In this document: piece by piece, positions 24,200-35,800 of the stretch
Layout of the letters: each line of letters begins with the position of its first letter
Position numbering within the stretch: position 1 is the stretch's first letter
Source: Escarpia spicata
Taxonomy: Eukaryota > Annelida > Polychaeta > Sabellida > Siboglinidae
Assembly: GCA_963995525.1 (NCBI GenBank)
Contig: OZ023208.1
Location: 26,808,999 to 26,872,998, forward strand
Length of the DNA: 64,000 bases
Direction: 5' to 3'
Position numbers and translations under genes: made by a program
Notes under the pieces: generated by a model
The model's database searches: none
Told to the model about the DNA's origin: nothing
The model's input: the letters and a program-made list of their open reading frames with translations, nothing else

Positions 24200-25000
24200 G
24201 TGGCGCCTTCGGTTTGTATTGGTGTATAGGTGTTTTGTATCGCTGTTGTCCTTGTGCAGCGCGAACTTTACATCGGAAGATGATATCGATTTAACATAAG
24301 CTGTGTTTCACAAATGTACAAAGTATATGTCGTTCCACAAGTAATGTCCCACAAACGCTGGAAAATCGTTGACGCCACGCACCTCACCAACACTTGCAAA
24401 TTTTCAAGAGCTCGTGGAAGTCGTTGACGCCGATTGCGCGAGGTCAGGTTTCGAGAAAACTGCGTCTTAATACGTCACGGGTGTTATTGGCGCGAAATTC
24501 TTCTTGGGCTTCCTAATATCTTTGCTGTACTGTTTTTAAAGATCGTTTGGGCATACTTTGAAGACAACTGCGTCTTCGTGGATATGTCGCGCATACTGTG
24601 GGTGCAAAGTTTAAGTAGCTCTCGAGAACGCGTTTACGCAAGCAAACTAAATGACACATTGTGAAATGTGTGTCTCAATAACTAACTAAAGGGTACGTTT
24701 TTCACGGTACGTGCTAGCTTCGTGCGTGAACTTGTGACAGACTACCACGGTAAAAATGAGTCAACTAACCCCGGTAGAGGCAACTCGGGATGGCGCTGTG
24801 CCACAATATGTGATGCTATTTGATTGATTTTACCATTAACGTGTACCTGAACATCATCACGCCACTTTACTTGTCTAGTCTACATGTTTGGCTCCATGGT
24901 TACGATGAATAAGAAGCCTTTATTCCCATGCATATTTTACTTTGTTCTACCAAAAGTAATAAACGACCTCGGTACATATATTTGTTATGCATTCTCGATT
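24200..25000. other. Unique sequence, no gene recognised
   Basis: Intergenic-looking DNA. The frame at 24434-24664 has no family resemblance. Confidence 0.3.
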
Positions 25001-25015
25001 TGTACGAGCTCTATA

Positions 25016-25112
25016 CACACACACGACACACGCACTACACACGCACAACACACTCACAACACACGCGCGCGCGCGCACACACACACACATTCGCGCGCAC
25101 ACACACACGCCC
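25016..25112. repeat. (AC)n / (GC)n-rich microsatellite
   Basis: Degenerate ACAC repeats with a CGCGCGCGC core (25064-25075) and a second at about 25090. Confidence 0.9.
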
Positions 25113-25254
25113 GTTTAAACCTGTCAGTGCGTCGGAATATTTCCAAGATTTATTCGAACGTGTTTAGTTGGGAGCTGAAACGAAACTGCTGTGTGTTCTA
25201 CCGGTTCACTGTCCGGTATGCGAAGTATTTCCTTCAATGTCTAGCCCATGCATT

Positions 25255-25440
25255 CGTGGGGTCAATTCCGTGTTATCTATTCCTATTCCAGTTCCAATCA
25301 ATTAAAAAACAATTCCAATTGTAATTACACCATACCAAAAATAAATTCCAATTAACAAAATCTATTTCCGACTAACTTTCAAAAATAAATTCCCACTCCG
25401 CCCCCATTCCAATTCCGGAATTGAGATAAAGCGTTATATA
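25255..25440. mobile_element. AATTCC-rich dispersed repeat, copy 1 (possible hAT-type)
   Basis: Dense AATTCC/ATTCCAATT motifs starting at GGGGTCAATTCC and running to CCGGAATTGAG. A second, longer member lies at 50890-51256 and ends in GGAATCGACCCC, the inverted form of the start seen here. Inverted GGGGTC-AATTCC ends suggest a nonautonomous TIR element. No target duplication was confirmed. Confidence 0.45.
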
Positions 25441-25669
25441 ACAAATAACGTACGTAGACATAGGCCTATATAGGCCCCTATTGATGTTTTTTTAACAATT
25501 CCCAATTTCCATATTCGGAAAGTCACAAAAACTATGCACAGCACATTTAACGCAAGGCACACTTCGGCTAAGGCATACTCTGAAAGGATAAGAATTTAAC
25601 AACATTTAACTACACATTCCTCGCAACCGACGGGTGGTAGACTAAAGTTAGTCTAAGGACACTGCACGA

Positions 25670-25873
25670 ATGAATGACGGTCAGTAGCTCCCCTTGTTCG
25701 CGAGGATGCTTACAACGAAATACTCGCTTTGCGAACGCGAGATGTGTCATTACCCACAATTCACAGCGCAAATTCCATTTTGGCCGGTCTTGTGGAGCGT
25801 TTGTTGATATTGACGACGCTTATTTTTCGTGTTTCTCGCTATCGTCTCAAAGCGCATAGCCGGATTTTGTCAT
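25670..25873 (+). promoter_or_regulatory. Candidate untranslated first exon / promoter region
   Basis: A relatively CpG-rich stretch containing ACCCACAATTC and CCATTTTGGCCGG ends in TTTTGTCAT directly followed by a perfect donor GTAAGTATC at 25874. It is on the same strand as IFT74 and about 7 kb upstream of its first identified coding exon, so it may be an alternative 5' exon of that gene. Linkage is not shown. Confidence 0.3.
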
Positions 25874-26159
25874 GTAAGTATCACTGTTAATGTTTCACGT
25901 TAAAAGCAACTCGTTTAAAGTACTTACTTATAATAATGATTGTGAAATATTTGAACAGAAAGTCGATGACAACCTGTCTGGGCTGGACTGAAATCTGAAC
26001 ACTAAAAACAGTCAAAACTTCTCGCCAAAAATTAATCTCGGTCTACAACAAACTCAAGTCATGCCTAGTCGTGTTTACATGTTGTTGCCGTGTAAATTAC
26101 TCTCGTAAAGTTACAAGCGACTACGCTATATGTGCCAATATTTAGAACGTCAACGTTTA

Positions 26160-26222
26160 TAACTTTATTGTAAAACAGTACACTGTACGGTGTACCGTGT
26201 ACTGTGTACAGTGATCGTGAAA
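26160..26222. repeat. Short palindromic repeat cluster
   Basis: GTACACTGTAC, GGTGTACC and GTACTGTGTACAGTG form overlapping palindromes. Confidence 0.55.
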
Positions 26223-26487
26223 CGTCTCATCTCGGGACCTACCTAAATATTTCATAATTCCCAGATTAATTGTCTCTAAGTATCTAATAATAGGGTTTTG
26301 AATTCCAAACATTGTGCAATTTGAATTTTCACTTAAACTTCATTTTAAGGGAGATATGGCATTTTAAAGATGTTGACTATTTGTCCTTTATGTCTCGTCG
26401 GTTACTGTGCTAATATTAATTAGACACTTCAATGAATTCCGCATACTGGGTCGTTTCGAGATTCGCAATCATTGCAGCGCCGTCTCG

Positions 26488-26500
26488 GTTGCCGGGCACC
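26488..26500 (+). promoter_or_regulatory. Candidate RFX X-box upstream of IFT74
   Basis: GTTGCC-G-GGCACC: the first half matches the X-box half-site GTTGCC perfectly, and the second matches RGYAAC at five of six positions, with a 1-nt spacer. RFX factors drive many ciliary genes through this motif. The site sits 73 bp upstream of an exon-like end (TGTTGGAG before GTAAGT at 26574), in a locally CpG-rich patch. Its regulatory role is inferred. Confidence 0.4.
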
Positions 26501-26573
26501 CGAGTATCATTTTGTTTCAACTCATGTTTTCATGCTCTTTCCGGTCATTCACTGCTGGGCCACTGTGTTGGAG
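26501..26573 (+). promoter_or_regulatory. Candidate 5' UTR exon of IFT74
   Basis: Ends in TTGGAG with the strong donor GTAAGT at 26574. No convincing start codon lies in it. The upstream boundary (transcription start) is not determined. Confidence 0.3.
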
Positions 26574-26599
26574 GTAAGTTGAACTTCATCTGCGTCGTT

Positions 26600-27760
26600 T
26601 AAATTTTGTAATTTTACAAAAATTATGCTATATTACATGTATTTTACAACCACATCTGTGATCATTTGCAGATATCATGTTCTATCCCGCGTTATTCCTG
26701 AAATATTTTGTGTTTAGCCTTATCTATTAGTTTTATTTAGACTGTTGAAAAAAAAATGGTGGCCTATTCCGTCTCGAAATTTGGTTTTTCACCGTTCAAA
26801 AATCGTCACATTTGGAAGTTCTGTGTCAGTGTAACTGGTTGCGCGCATCACTGGAGGCGATGCCAGATGCAGATTGCGACTTAAACCATTTCTTTGAATT
26901 AAAATATCTACAAAACCAATACTATTTATACCTAGTTTATGTAATATCCATGCCAATTCTGCAATACTTTGTCTTAGAATTAGTTGTAGAAATATGGCCC
27001 ATTCCAGCTCATATTAGTAGGCGTGGCTGCATAGGCAACAGGCTATTGTCAGTAGTGTACTATTGACTGCCATTCCTAATTATAATAATAAAATTCAAAA
27101 TTGTTAATAATTAAGTAATTAGTTATTATTAGTAAATTAATTATTTAAATGCATGGTTGAAATGAAAGTGTTAGAAAACGTGTTTCGGAGGTTAAACTTA
27201 GTCTTAAAGTCAAATAGTATAGAATTTCACACTGCTCTTTTGAGTAACAGAGGCAGGGATATGAAAATTATTTCACAAGATTTGCATGTAGAATCAAAAC
27301 AGTTATCATTATATGATATACGGTGGCCTTTTTATTTCAGATATTGTTCGCAATTACATGCAGTGACACTGATCTTACACGGATCTGTGTCTGACAGTTA
27401 ACTGTTAAGGTACCAAGCCACAGAGTCGTCTGAATATGACACCCATCACCTGCATATGTACACATTTAATCTGGCTGATTATATATCTGATATCTACGTT
27501 GATCAGTGTCCATTTAACATGACATGAACATTACTTATAGACATCATGTTGAAGAACACAATTTTATTTTAAAAGATTATAAACATTATTTCATCAAGTT
27601 CATGTTAAAATGCAGAACATTACATTATGAAGCAGTGACAATTGATTACTGGTCTGTACAGAGCCTGCAGTATTCATCCAACCTGTCATGACACAGTCAC
27701 ACATAGACACAGTGAACTAGGAGTATGAATATTGTATTTCATTGTCATGTATTGATGTGT
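26600..27760. other. AT-rich sequence, no gene recognised
   Basis: Probably a large 5' intron of IFT74. Frames at 26812-27066 and 27153-27401 are AT-rich and resemble no family. Confidence 0.35.
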
Positions 27761-27774
27761 TGAGTTTGTATTCT

Positions 27775-28320
27775 ATTTAGCCAATGTTTACTTATTAATA
27801 AAGTTATTTTTAATGCAATATGACTGGTTAATGTACATTTATTATAATGTTTAATGTGGTTGTAAACATTGCACAAATTATATAACTGTTTCCTTAATTA
27901 TGGACATTCCAGCCTTAAATCGAAATGTAGCGGTCAGTCATTAGCGGGCTAATGTTAGCCAATATTAACTTATTAATTAAGTTACTGTTAATGTGAAATG
28001 ACTGGTTAATATATATTTATTACCATAATTAATGTGGTTTACTGTTTGCATAAATTATACAAATATCTTCATAATCATGGATATTATGGCCTTTTACTTA
28101 CATGTGTCGGTCTGTTGAGGTTGCGCACTAATTAGTCAATATTGATTAATTAATTAAATGATTTGTTAATGCATATTTATTACCATCATTAATGTGGTTA
28201 TACACATATGTATAAATGTTGTCATAATCATGGGCATTATGGTCTTTAATTGGAACGTGTTGGCCTGTTGAGTTTGCATGCTACATTACTAAAATTAACT
28301 AATTAATTGCATTAATTTGG
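27775..28320. repeat. AT-rich tandem repeat of about 175 bp, 3 copies
   Basis: Copies begin with AGCCAATGTTTACTTATTAA (27779), AGCCAATATTAACTTATTAA (27957) and AGTCAATATTGATTAATTAA (28133), spaced 178 and 176 bp. A partial fourth begins near 28287. Internal landmarks GACTGGTTAAT, TTTATTA and TAATGTGGTT recur in order. Confidence 0.85.
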
Positions 28321-28329
28321 TTATAATTA

Positions 28330-31300
28330 GTACTAAAAATATTAAATATTGTAAATTTATTACTCTGGTCAATATGCTTGAAAACCCAGAAAAAATATTT
28401 TAATATCTGTATAAATGAAAAAGTTATGACTTTAAAGCAAGTATTTATCCACTGAAAACACAAAAACGAGTCCATTTTGTCACTGTAAGAGATACATGAA
28501 AATTACGCTGTCTCATCGTCTTCAAATTGCAATATCTTAAATATATTAAAGATATCGTAATAAAATAAACAGTTATGTGATCCTTAAGCAATTACCTTTA
28601 ATGTAAACCCAGTCCCAATGTTTTTGCATGATATTTAAGTTTTTGTTGAAGTGCTTACTTATACTGCATAATTTAAGCACCAATTCTGACAACATTCTTA
28701 ATTATTCTCTCTACACAGTCATATTTTAGTAAAACTTTGTGTCTATGGGTTTTTTAGGGTGGCCAATCACTTCAGCATATCAAAACTTAAGAAGAAAAAA
28801 ATGTTATCATGCAGAATTTTGGTTTCCATGGAAACCATTATGCGACCACACCCTTCAAATTCAATATAATGAAAAAAGTCTCATGTTATTACAGTAATTC
28901 CAACTGTACAACTATCATTTGGTATGTGAACCTGTAACTGCATGGCGTTACATTCATAGCTTTAAAAAGTTAAACATTTGACTTGTAATTGGATAATGTA
29001 CAATTGCCATGGAAACCAGAAAGGGATTTATGCGATTACATTGCATAACAAGTTTTACGCGAGGCAACCAAGGCAACACTAAAGTCCTAGAGCCAGCCTG
29101 CAGGCTAGGTAAACAAGCTGACACTGTACCTTGACCAGGTCAGAGTCCAATAGCCTGAAGGCGTGCCGGCCTTCCCGCGCTTTAGCGTAGTGATACAGTA
29201 AAACCTAGTCCGACCATTCAGGACATAAAAGGCCACTGCACCTCCAGCAGCGGCCACATTTGAAATTCCTCGTGTTCAGTTGTTTATCGAATATCGTATC
29301 AGTTTTGACTCCACCTCCCTCCCCTCCTGCCATAAGACTAGTTATAAGTATGTATGGGATTTTCACAACACGCACATGTGTTAATTTTAGCTTTGCTGAC
29401 GCTTTTCCCTGTTTCTAAATGGTACACGAGGTTTTGCCTTAAAGCTTTTTCCTCCTTCAAGTGTACGCAGGGTTTTTAGGGCGGTAATTAAAATAGGATT
29501 AATAAACGGTGTGGCGGAAGGCGGAATGGCCCCACCTCTCTCTAGGATGTGGTAATAGTTAGTAGTTTTAATCGTCTAAATGTCTGGGAGGCGTCTTTTT
29601 AATAGTTCTGGTGTATTACCATAATTTAAGTATGGTATTCTATAATGTGGGCCTTGTTTTTAGAATGTATAGATAAAATAAATGGGGCAATGTTTAAGAC
29701 CTCAAATGGCCCACATTTGATTGTATTGTGTTTTAGCTAACAACTCATCCAATTATCGGGTGAATATTAAATAAATGTCAGAAGGTTATTCTGGCCACAT
29801 TTCTTCCATATCTGGTGTTGTCTTGTTGCATTGCGTAAATAGCTATATGCTATACTGAGTTGCCACAAAATTGTGCACATAGTTAGAACAAGCAACTTTA
29901 AAACCAGTGTAGCAATGATAAAAACTAGTTTAGACAGAGAACGGCAAAGCAATTAACATAATATTTACAATTGTTATAAACAGCAATTCCAGATCGCACT
30001 TGCAACTGCTGCAACGCCCCCTTACGGCCGCCATAGTTTTGTAGACACCCATTTTGCGGGCCAATGTATGACTTCGCGCTTTAATTTATGATAATGAGGT
30101 TGTTCAAGAAAACATGCTGAAAAATTCCTTTATCACCATTAAAAATGCCTTTATAGGCTTCTTAGCATCGAATTTTTGCTTTTGATACAAACTTGAATAG
30201 CAATTGGTCTTACAAAGGCTGACATATGTTGAAACTTACGGGATCTTATCGAGCGGAACTATTCTGGTTTCACATGAATGGGAATAACAACCACCCGGAT
30301 CGCCTGGCCAGCTGCCCAACACACAACAGAAACCAATTAAGGCCTCGACTTGCTAGGGTAATTGTCACCTAACAGCTAGCAGTGGTTGCTTGAAAAGCAG
30401 GCAACACTTGCTTAGACCAAATAATCAGGGTGCGGAGATACAATAAGCACTCATCGATTATGATGAGACTCGATTGGGTGGTTTAGTGAACTGATTGAGT
30501 GATGTTATGCAGGCACCAATTGAGTGTATTGCTGTAATTATTAGTGCCTCGGAAGAACCCGCTCTTTCCGTTCCCAAACTATTTCCTAGACCTAATTGTA
30601 CCCGCATCAAAGGCACCGGCGACCAATAACAAGACAACAGTGTCTATCACAATAACTAACTAGCATTACCACAGCGGCCGCTGCGGCTGTTGGATCTGGG
30701 CAGATCTGGTGCAAAACTATGACAAACCACTGGTCACACAGCCCTTACATCATTCAGTCCGCATTAAATAATGCATATTTAATATCATTGGAACGAAAAC
30801 ATAACATTCTTTACAATGATATAAAGTATTCCTTTATTTGACGAACTTGTAGTCCGTGATTTTGCGAAAATATGCACTGAGAATTTCATGCCAAAGCCGT
30901 CAGAGAAACGAAAGTTACAATCAGTTGAAGTGTAAACATGTCGGTTTACCTAACAGGATTGTGATAATCAGCCTGCAGTGGAGCCTGCAGGCTGCAAGTG
31001 CGGTGACTCTGTTAGATTTAGTTACATCTGGCGAGTCCCGCTCCCGTTGTTTGGTCGCCCACCACGCTTGCTAATTAAATTAATTAATGTTTTGACTGAT
31101 TTACAATTGAACCATTTACAGCAACATGAATACACAATGTTTTAATTAATAACTGTAATTTATTATTGCATGGCGACTTATTTAGAAAATATTTGTCAAT
31201 ATTTAGAAATTAAACAAAATCGAACTGTAGTAATTCTAATATTAAGATATGGTACCTGTACAAAAAAAATGGAATGCTTTAAAATTCAAAATATTACCTT

Positions 31301-31560
31301 CTATAGCCCATTATACCTTGTATACAATTTGTATACACACATTTTAATTGTATATAAAAATTGGGATTCCACATTAAACATGTTTGCTAATTTGTTATAG
31401 TTTTGTTAGCAATTTTGCGAATCCAATCGCATGCCCGACCATGCTTGGTAGCATGTCGGGAAAAATTTGAACTGGCAAAAATTTGATCCTGGGTGAGGTC
31501 CTGCCTACTCAGCTGCTGTGATTCTTGAGGGGCAGTGGTGGGGGTGCATCCAATGATTTT
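28330..31560. other. AT-rich sequence, no gene recognised
   Basis: About 3.2 kb without a supported exon. It probably belongs to the 5' intron of IFT74, whose first coding exon should lie somewhere between 26574 and 32790 but was not found. Confidence 0.35.
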
Positions 31561-31561
31561 T

Positions 31562-31804
31562 TTACGGTTCTACCAAAACCTGATTAAATTCTTTTGTAAG
31601 ATACCTGTGTGCTAAATCACTAACACCTATTCTGTCAAATTCTGCAAACAAACTGTTAGAAAAAATAGACCAGTGAAATCCAAATCTCGTAATGTAGATG
31701 CATGCAAGCATCAAAAACTGTGCCGCCCCCGTGTGTCCAATAGACGCTTGATAAATCACTCTATGGCCAGAGCACGTTGTGTGAATCAGTGCAAAATTGC
31801 GCAA
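31562..31804 (-). repeat. Dispersed repeat of about 230 bp, minus-strand copy
   Basis: Read on the minus strand this matches the plus-strand stretch at 54060-54287 at many positions (shared words GCACTGATTCAC, CTGGCCATAGAG, GATTTA, GAATTTGA/AATCAGGTTTT). Both copies happen to be open in one frame (…LIH…SGHR…IY…, RYL..EF.QV), but neither looks like a known protein, so I call it an interspersed element. Confidence 0.6.
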
Positions 31805-32794
31805 TGTATTAACGTGTGGGGCACAGTGATCGAGAGTTACAGTGGTGGACTGTCATTCGGAGGAACTAGGATTCGGACGGTCGCTCAGTACTGGTTCAGC
31901 CGTCGAAACTTAGACAATTTCATTCACCCTTTATTGCTTGTGTTTTTTGGAAGAAACACTACAAGCCATTGGTCCCCTCTACTTGCTGTCTATTGGGGAA
32001 GTAAAAGATCCCATGCAGGGAAAAGGAAAAACTTGTTATGAACTCATTAAGTGGAGGTCTCATTCTCAAAAACCTCTACGACAGAATCATACAAAATTTG
32101 TTGATTATGTTGTAGAAGAAGAGTGTTAGAGTAGCAGATTTCAGTGACACGATTTTTGACCTGGCAATAAATTTCCAGTTGTGAATATACTGTGGTTTAG
32201 TGTGGTAGGCCCAATACTATAGGCAATATCCCACAATGAGAGATGCTCAGTTACAAACTGCGTGGGATGTTTGATTTGAGGGGGTCATCTGGAGCCAGCC
32301 TTTAAGGATGGCTCTAAAGGCAAGGGGGCTTCTGGTGAAACGGAGTTCCAACGGTAGGCAGGGAGGAAAAGAAGAAATGCAGGTATGTGTCGGTTCTGGA
32401 TTGGGGGATGTGGAGTTTGGAAGGCTGGCCTCAGGTGAGTTGGGTTGACGGAATAATGGTACTTTCCCTCTGGGTAATGTCGAAAAGATCACCCATGTTT
32501 ATTCAAATGTTATTAGGTATCAATTTTTTTTATTAAATAATATGTAAAATGCCAGGAGCAGGGCAGTGACAGGGTGTCAGATATTTCAACCTATGACAAG
32601 TTTAGATTGTTTTCGCAACCAGTGAGTGAACTGTTTACTTTCACATGGCCTTGGGCAAAATTAACCCGTGGTGGTGGTTGTTACCATGACCCTAACTGCT
32701 TTTTATTGACATTGTCAATGTGGTGTTCTCCAAGTAAACAAATTTTCATGGTAAACAATTTTGGAAATAAAATGTCATATGTTTGACATTGTAG

Positions 32795-32877
32795 GAGTTA
32801 TCGTCCGCCTTCTAGCAGTGGTGCCCGATTGGGCACTGCCAACCGGCCTCGTAGCGGCATGCATCCCACGGGCACAG
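32795..32877 (+). CDS. IFT74: IFT74 coding exon (first identified), GC donor
   Basis: Follows TGACATTGTAG. It starts with the third base of a codon and codes [20 protein letters not shown]…, the basic Pro/Ser/Arg-rich N-terminal tail. It ends ACAG before GCAAGT (32878), so the next intron is GC-AG. The codon split (G|CT, Ala) fits the next exon. An in-frame TGA just upstream shows that the start codon must lie in an earlier exon. Confidence 0.85.
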
Positions 32878-35800
32878 GCAAGTGACACGCTGTTGTAAAT
32901 AGTCTGCATATGTTAACACAGACAGGTCAACATTTAAAACATTGTTTTTCCTATCTAGCAGCCAATCATTTGGTAGAAATATCGTATAATTGTAACTGAT
33001 ACATTCAGAGACATCAGATTATATATATGTATACAAAGAGTTTCAGGGTAGAATGTGATACAGTGTATATATGTATATACATTTACTTGGTTTAGAGATA
33101 AAGTCACTTTTGTATTTTATCCTCAAAATTTAAATAAAAACCTATCATTAAGTATATTAAAAATCCGAAATAAAAGAGATTGGTTGCAAAGTCTGAAATA
33201 TTTTTTGCAGATTTTTGCAAAATGCGGCATTAAATGATCTTGTTGTCCAAACGTGATACTGTATCTGCACATGCCACCACTATGTGTAGCGGCATGTCTA
33301 GGAGATGTCTCGTGTTTATGTAGTGTTGTTGTGTTGCAGCTGCTGGTCGCCCTCCTGGCACGGCCTCCCGTCTCGCCACAGGGATGGTAGGTATACAGGA
33401 CACGGTTTCTTCATAATGATACATCATCACAGTTGTTTCCTGCACCTAACCTTAGTTGGGTGTGGCAGTTTAGAACATCACATAAAAACATTCTGGTTTT
33501 GAATCCTCTCACAGCCATTTCGAAGCTTGGGCAAGTTCATTCATTCCATGTTGTTCCAGTTTACTCAGCTACATGAGTGAGTACCTGGCGAAAGAAGGTG
33601 TTGCATGGGTGTTTATGTACAAGTAGTTTTTACTCATTAACTGTAGCATGGCTTAATGCTTCCCAGAGAAGTTGAGACTGTGAACGGTCTGTTAAACAGG
33701 TCTGCCAGGGAGTGAAGCGTAAAGTGCTCTGCTGAGTGCTAAGTACCGGATACCATGCTACATAAAAAGTTTATATTCACACTGTTAGGCGAAACATATA
33801 AATACTTTTGGGAATGATAATTCAACTGGTTCTAGGTAAAACCTTGATATTTTGAACTTTGCGGCTAATGAAAACAATATCATTGTATCACTTAACAAAC
33901 ATGAAGCAAACAATTTATATTTAGCAGTGATTTTTTATTTAAAGGAAACGGTTGATATGCATAAAATGTACCTTGACTCGAAACGAAAATATTCTCTCTC
34001 CAAATCCAATCAACATGATATGTGAAATTTTGAATTGTGTATGTTTCAGACATTTCAGACACTCTCAGTGCAGGAAAACTGGACTGCATTTTAAGCATTA
34101 TTATGTTAGTTGGATATACATTTCTTCCGTGTATTAACGACATTGTATCCTTGTTTTAGACTCAGGGCAACAAGGCAGGCGGAGGCGTAGGTACGTGAAC
34201 ACACCCTTAGCACACTTCTAGAATGTGTCAGGCTTATTGCAAGATTTAACTGGTTTTACGTATGTAGTTTTCGAAATAACTGGTCTGGTGAACATGCAGT
34301 TAATACAGGTACTTCATAAACTACTCTAGTAGACTAATGTTATGATTATTAGTATTGCAATACAGTGCAACACGCTTATAACGAACTACTTTGTGGGTAG
34401 CTAACGAGTTCGTTATATCCGTGAATTTGTTATATATACGTGTACGCGTTTACCCGCTAGGTGGCAGTGTTGTGTGTGAGTTTTTAAACTATTCGCCAAG
34501 TGTCTATCAAACGCAAAGATATTTTGTTGTGTAACATTTATTTAGATGATACATAAGATGGTTACAAATGTTACTATTAACTGTAGTTATAGCATAAGAT
34601 CGCAGTCCACCGTCTGTGAAAGAGTAACGAGATACAGTATGATGTAAACACATGCCATGGCGAGCACGTCGCGACAAAGCACACAAAAAACACAAAGTGT
34701 GGCAGGATGGAGCCACGATAACTACTACTTCTTGTACAACATGCACAGAATGACACCAGTTAATCTGCTTCGAAGAAGTCCTCCATTGTTGTTTGTTTGC
34801 TGTTGGCTGGGGCACCAGACAACAGGAAATCCTCAATCCAGTCGCAGTGCGCTGCAGCGTTGTCTGACTGCATAGCCCTTCATTGACCTGACACACACAG
34901 AATGACACCAGTAAATCTGCTTTGAAGAAGTCCTCCATTGATGTTTGTTTGCTGTTGGCTAGGGCACGAAACAGAAGGAAACTCTCAAGCCAGTCGCAGT
35001 GCGCTGCAGCGTCTGACTGCGTAGCCTTGTTACGAATGGTTTCCCTAGCTCATTGACCTAATTACTTTGGCTCTTGCGCTCTGCGTGGCCACGGCACGGC
35101 TTCCAGGTCACGCCGGGAAGTATTTGCAAACAACCGGGCGATTTTCAGTTGGACAGAAATTCGTTATACGGCGAAATTTGTTCAGGAAAAGGTGTTCGTA
35201 ATAACCGTGAATTCGTTATACCCGTGTTCGTAATGTGCGTGAACGCTTATAATGGAAAAAATCCGTACGTAAGAAATTGTTTTGTTATATCCGTCAAGTC
35301 ATTGTATCCGTGTTCGTTATAAGCGTGTTGCACTATACTATTAAAACAAATATATTATTACAATGTGTTTGACAAATGTAAAATTTATTTATATACATGA
35401 CCATGAAAAAACTTGCACCACTATTTAGGCTAGCCACACATTGCAAACAAGCACTCATACCAAAATTAAAATTTCAGTTCGGTTTAACCATCATTGTTGC
35501 ATCCAAATATTCACTGCAAAGAGCCATTACAACAGAGCATCGGACTTAGGAGCTTCCTACCCCATTGCTTGTTTCAGCCCTCCAAGCTCAGGTGCGAGTC
35601 GCTGACCGTCCAATTACACGGGAGGGACTTACGATGAAGACAGGCATGGTCAGAGGTAATGCATTCTCACATTGACGCTCTACACAAAGTATCCAAAGCA
35701 AAAATGCACTCATGTGTATAGTGTGAAATAAGTTTAACCAAACTGTAACAAGAACAACTGTGACAATGACTCTGAGTCTGATATAGCACAGGCAACATAC

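Noticed and set aside
26812..27401. Two frames of about 83 codons
   Set aside because: Intronic AT-rich DNA without resemblance to the missing IFT74 N-terminus.
32371..32385. ATGCAG before GTATGT as a possible first coding exon of IFT74
   Set aside because: Joining it to the exon at 32795 gives the wrong phase and an immediate TAG.
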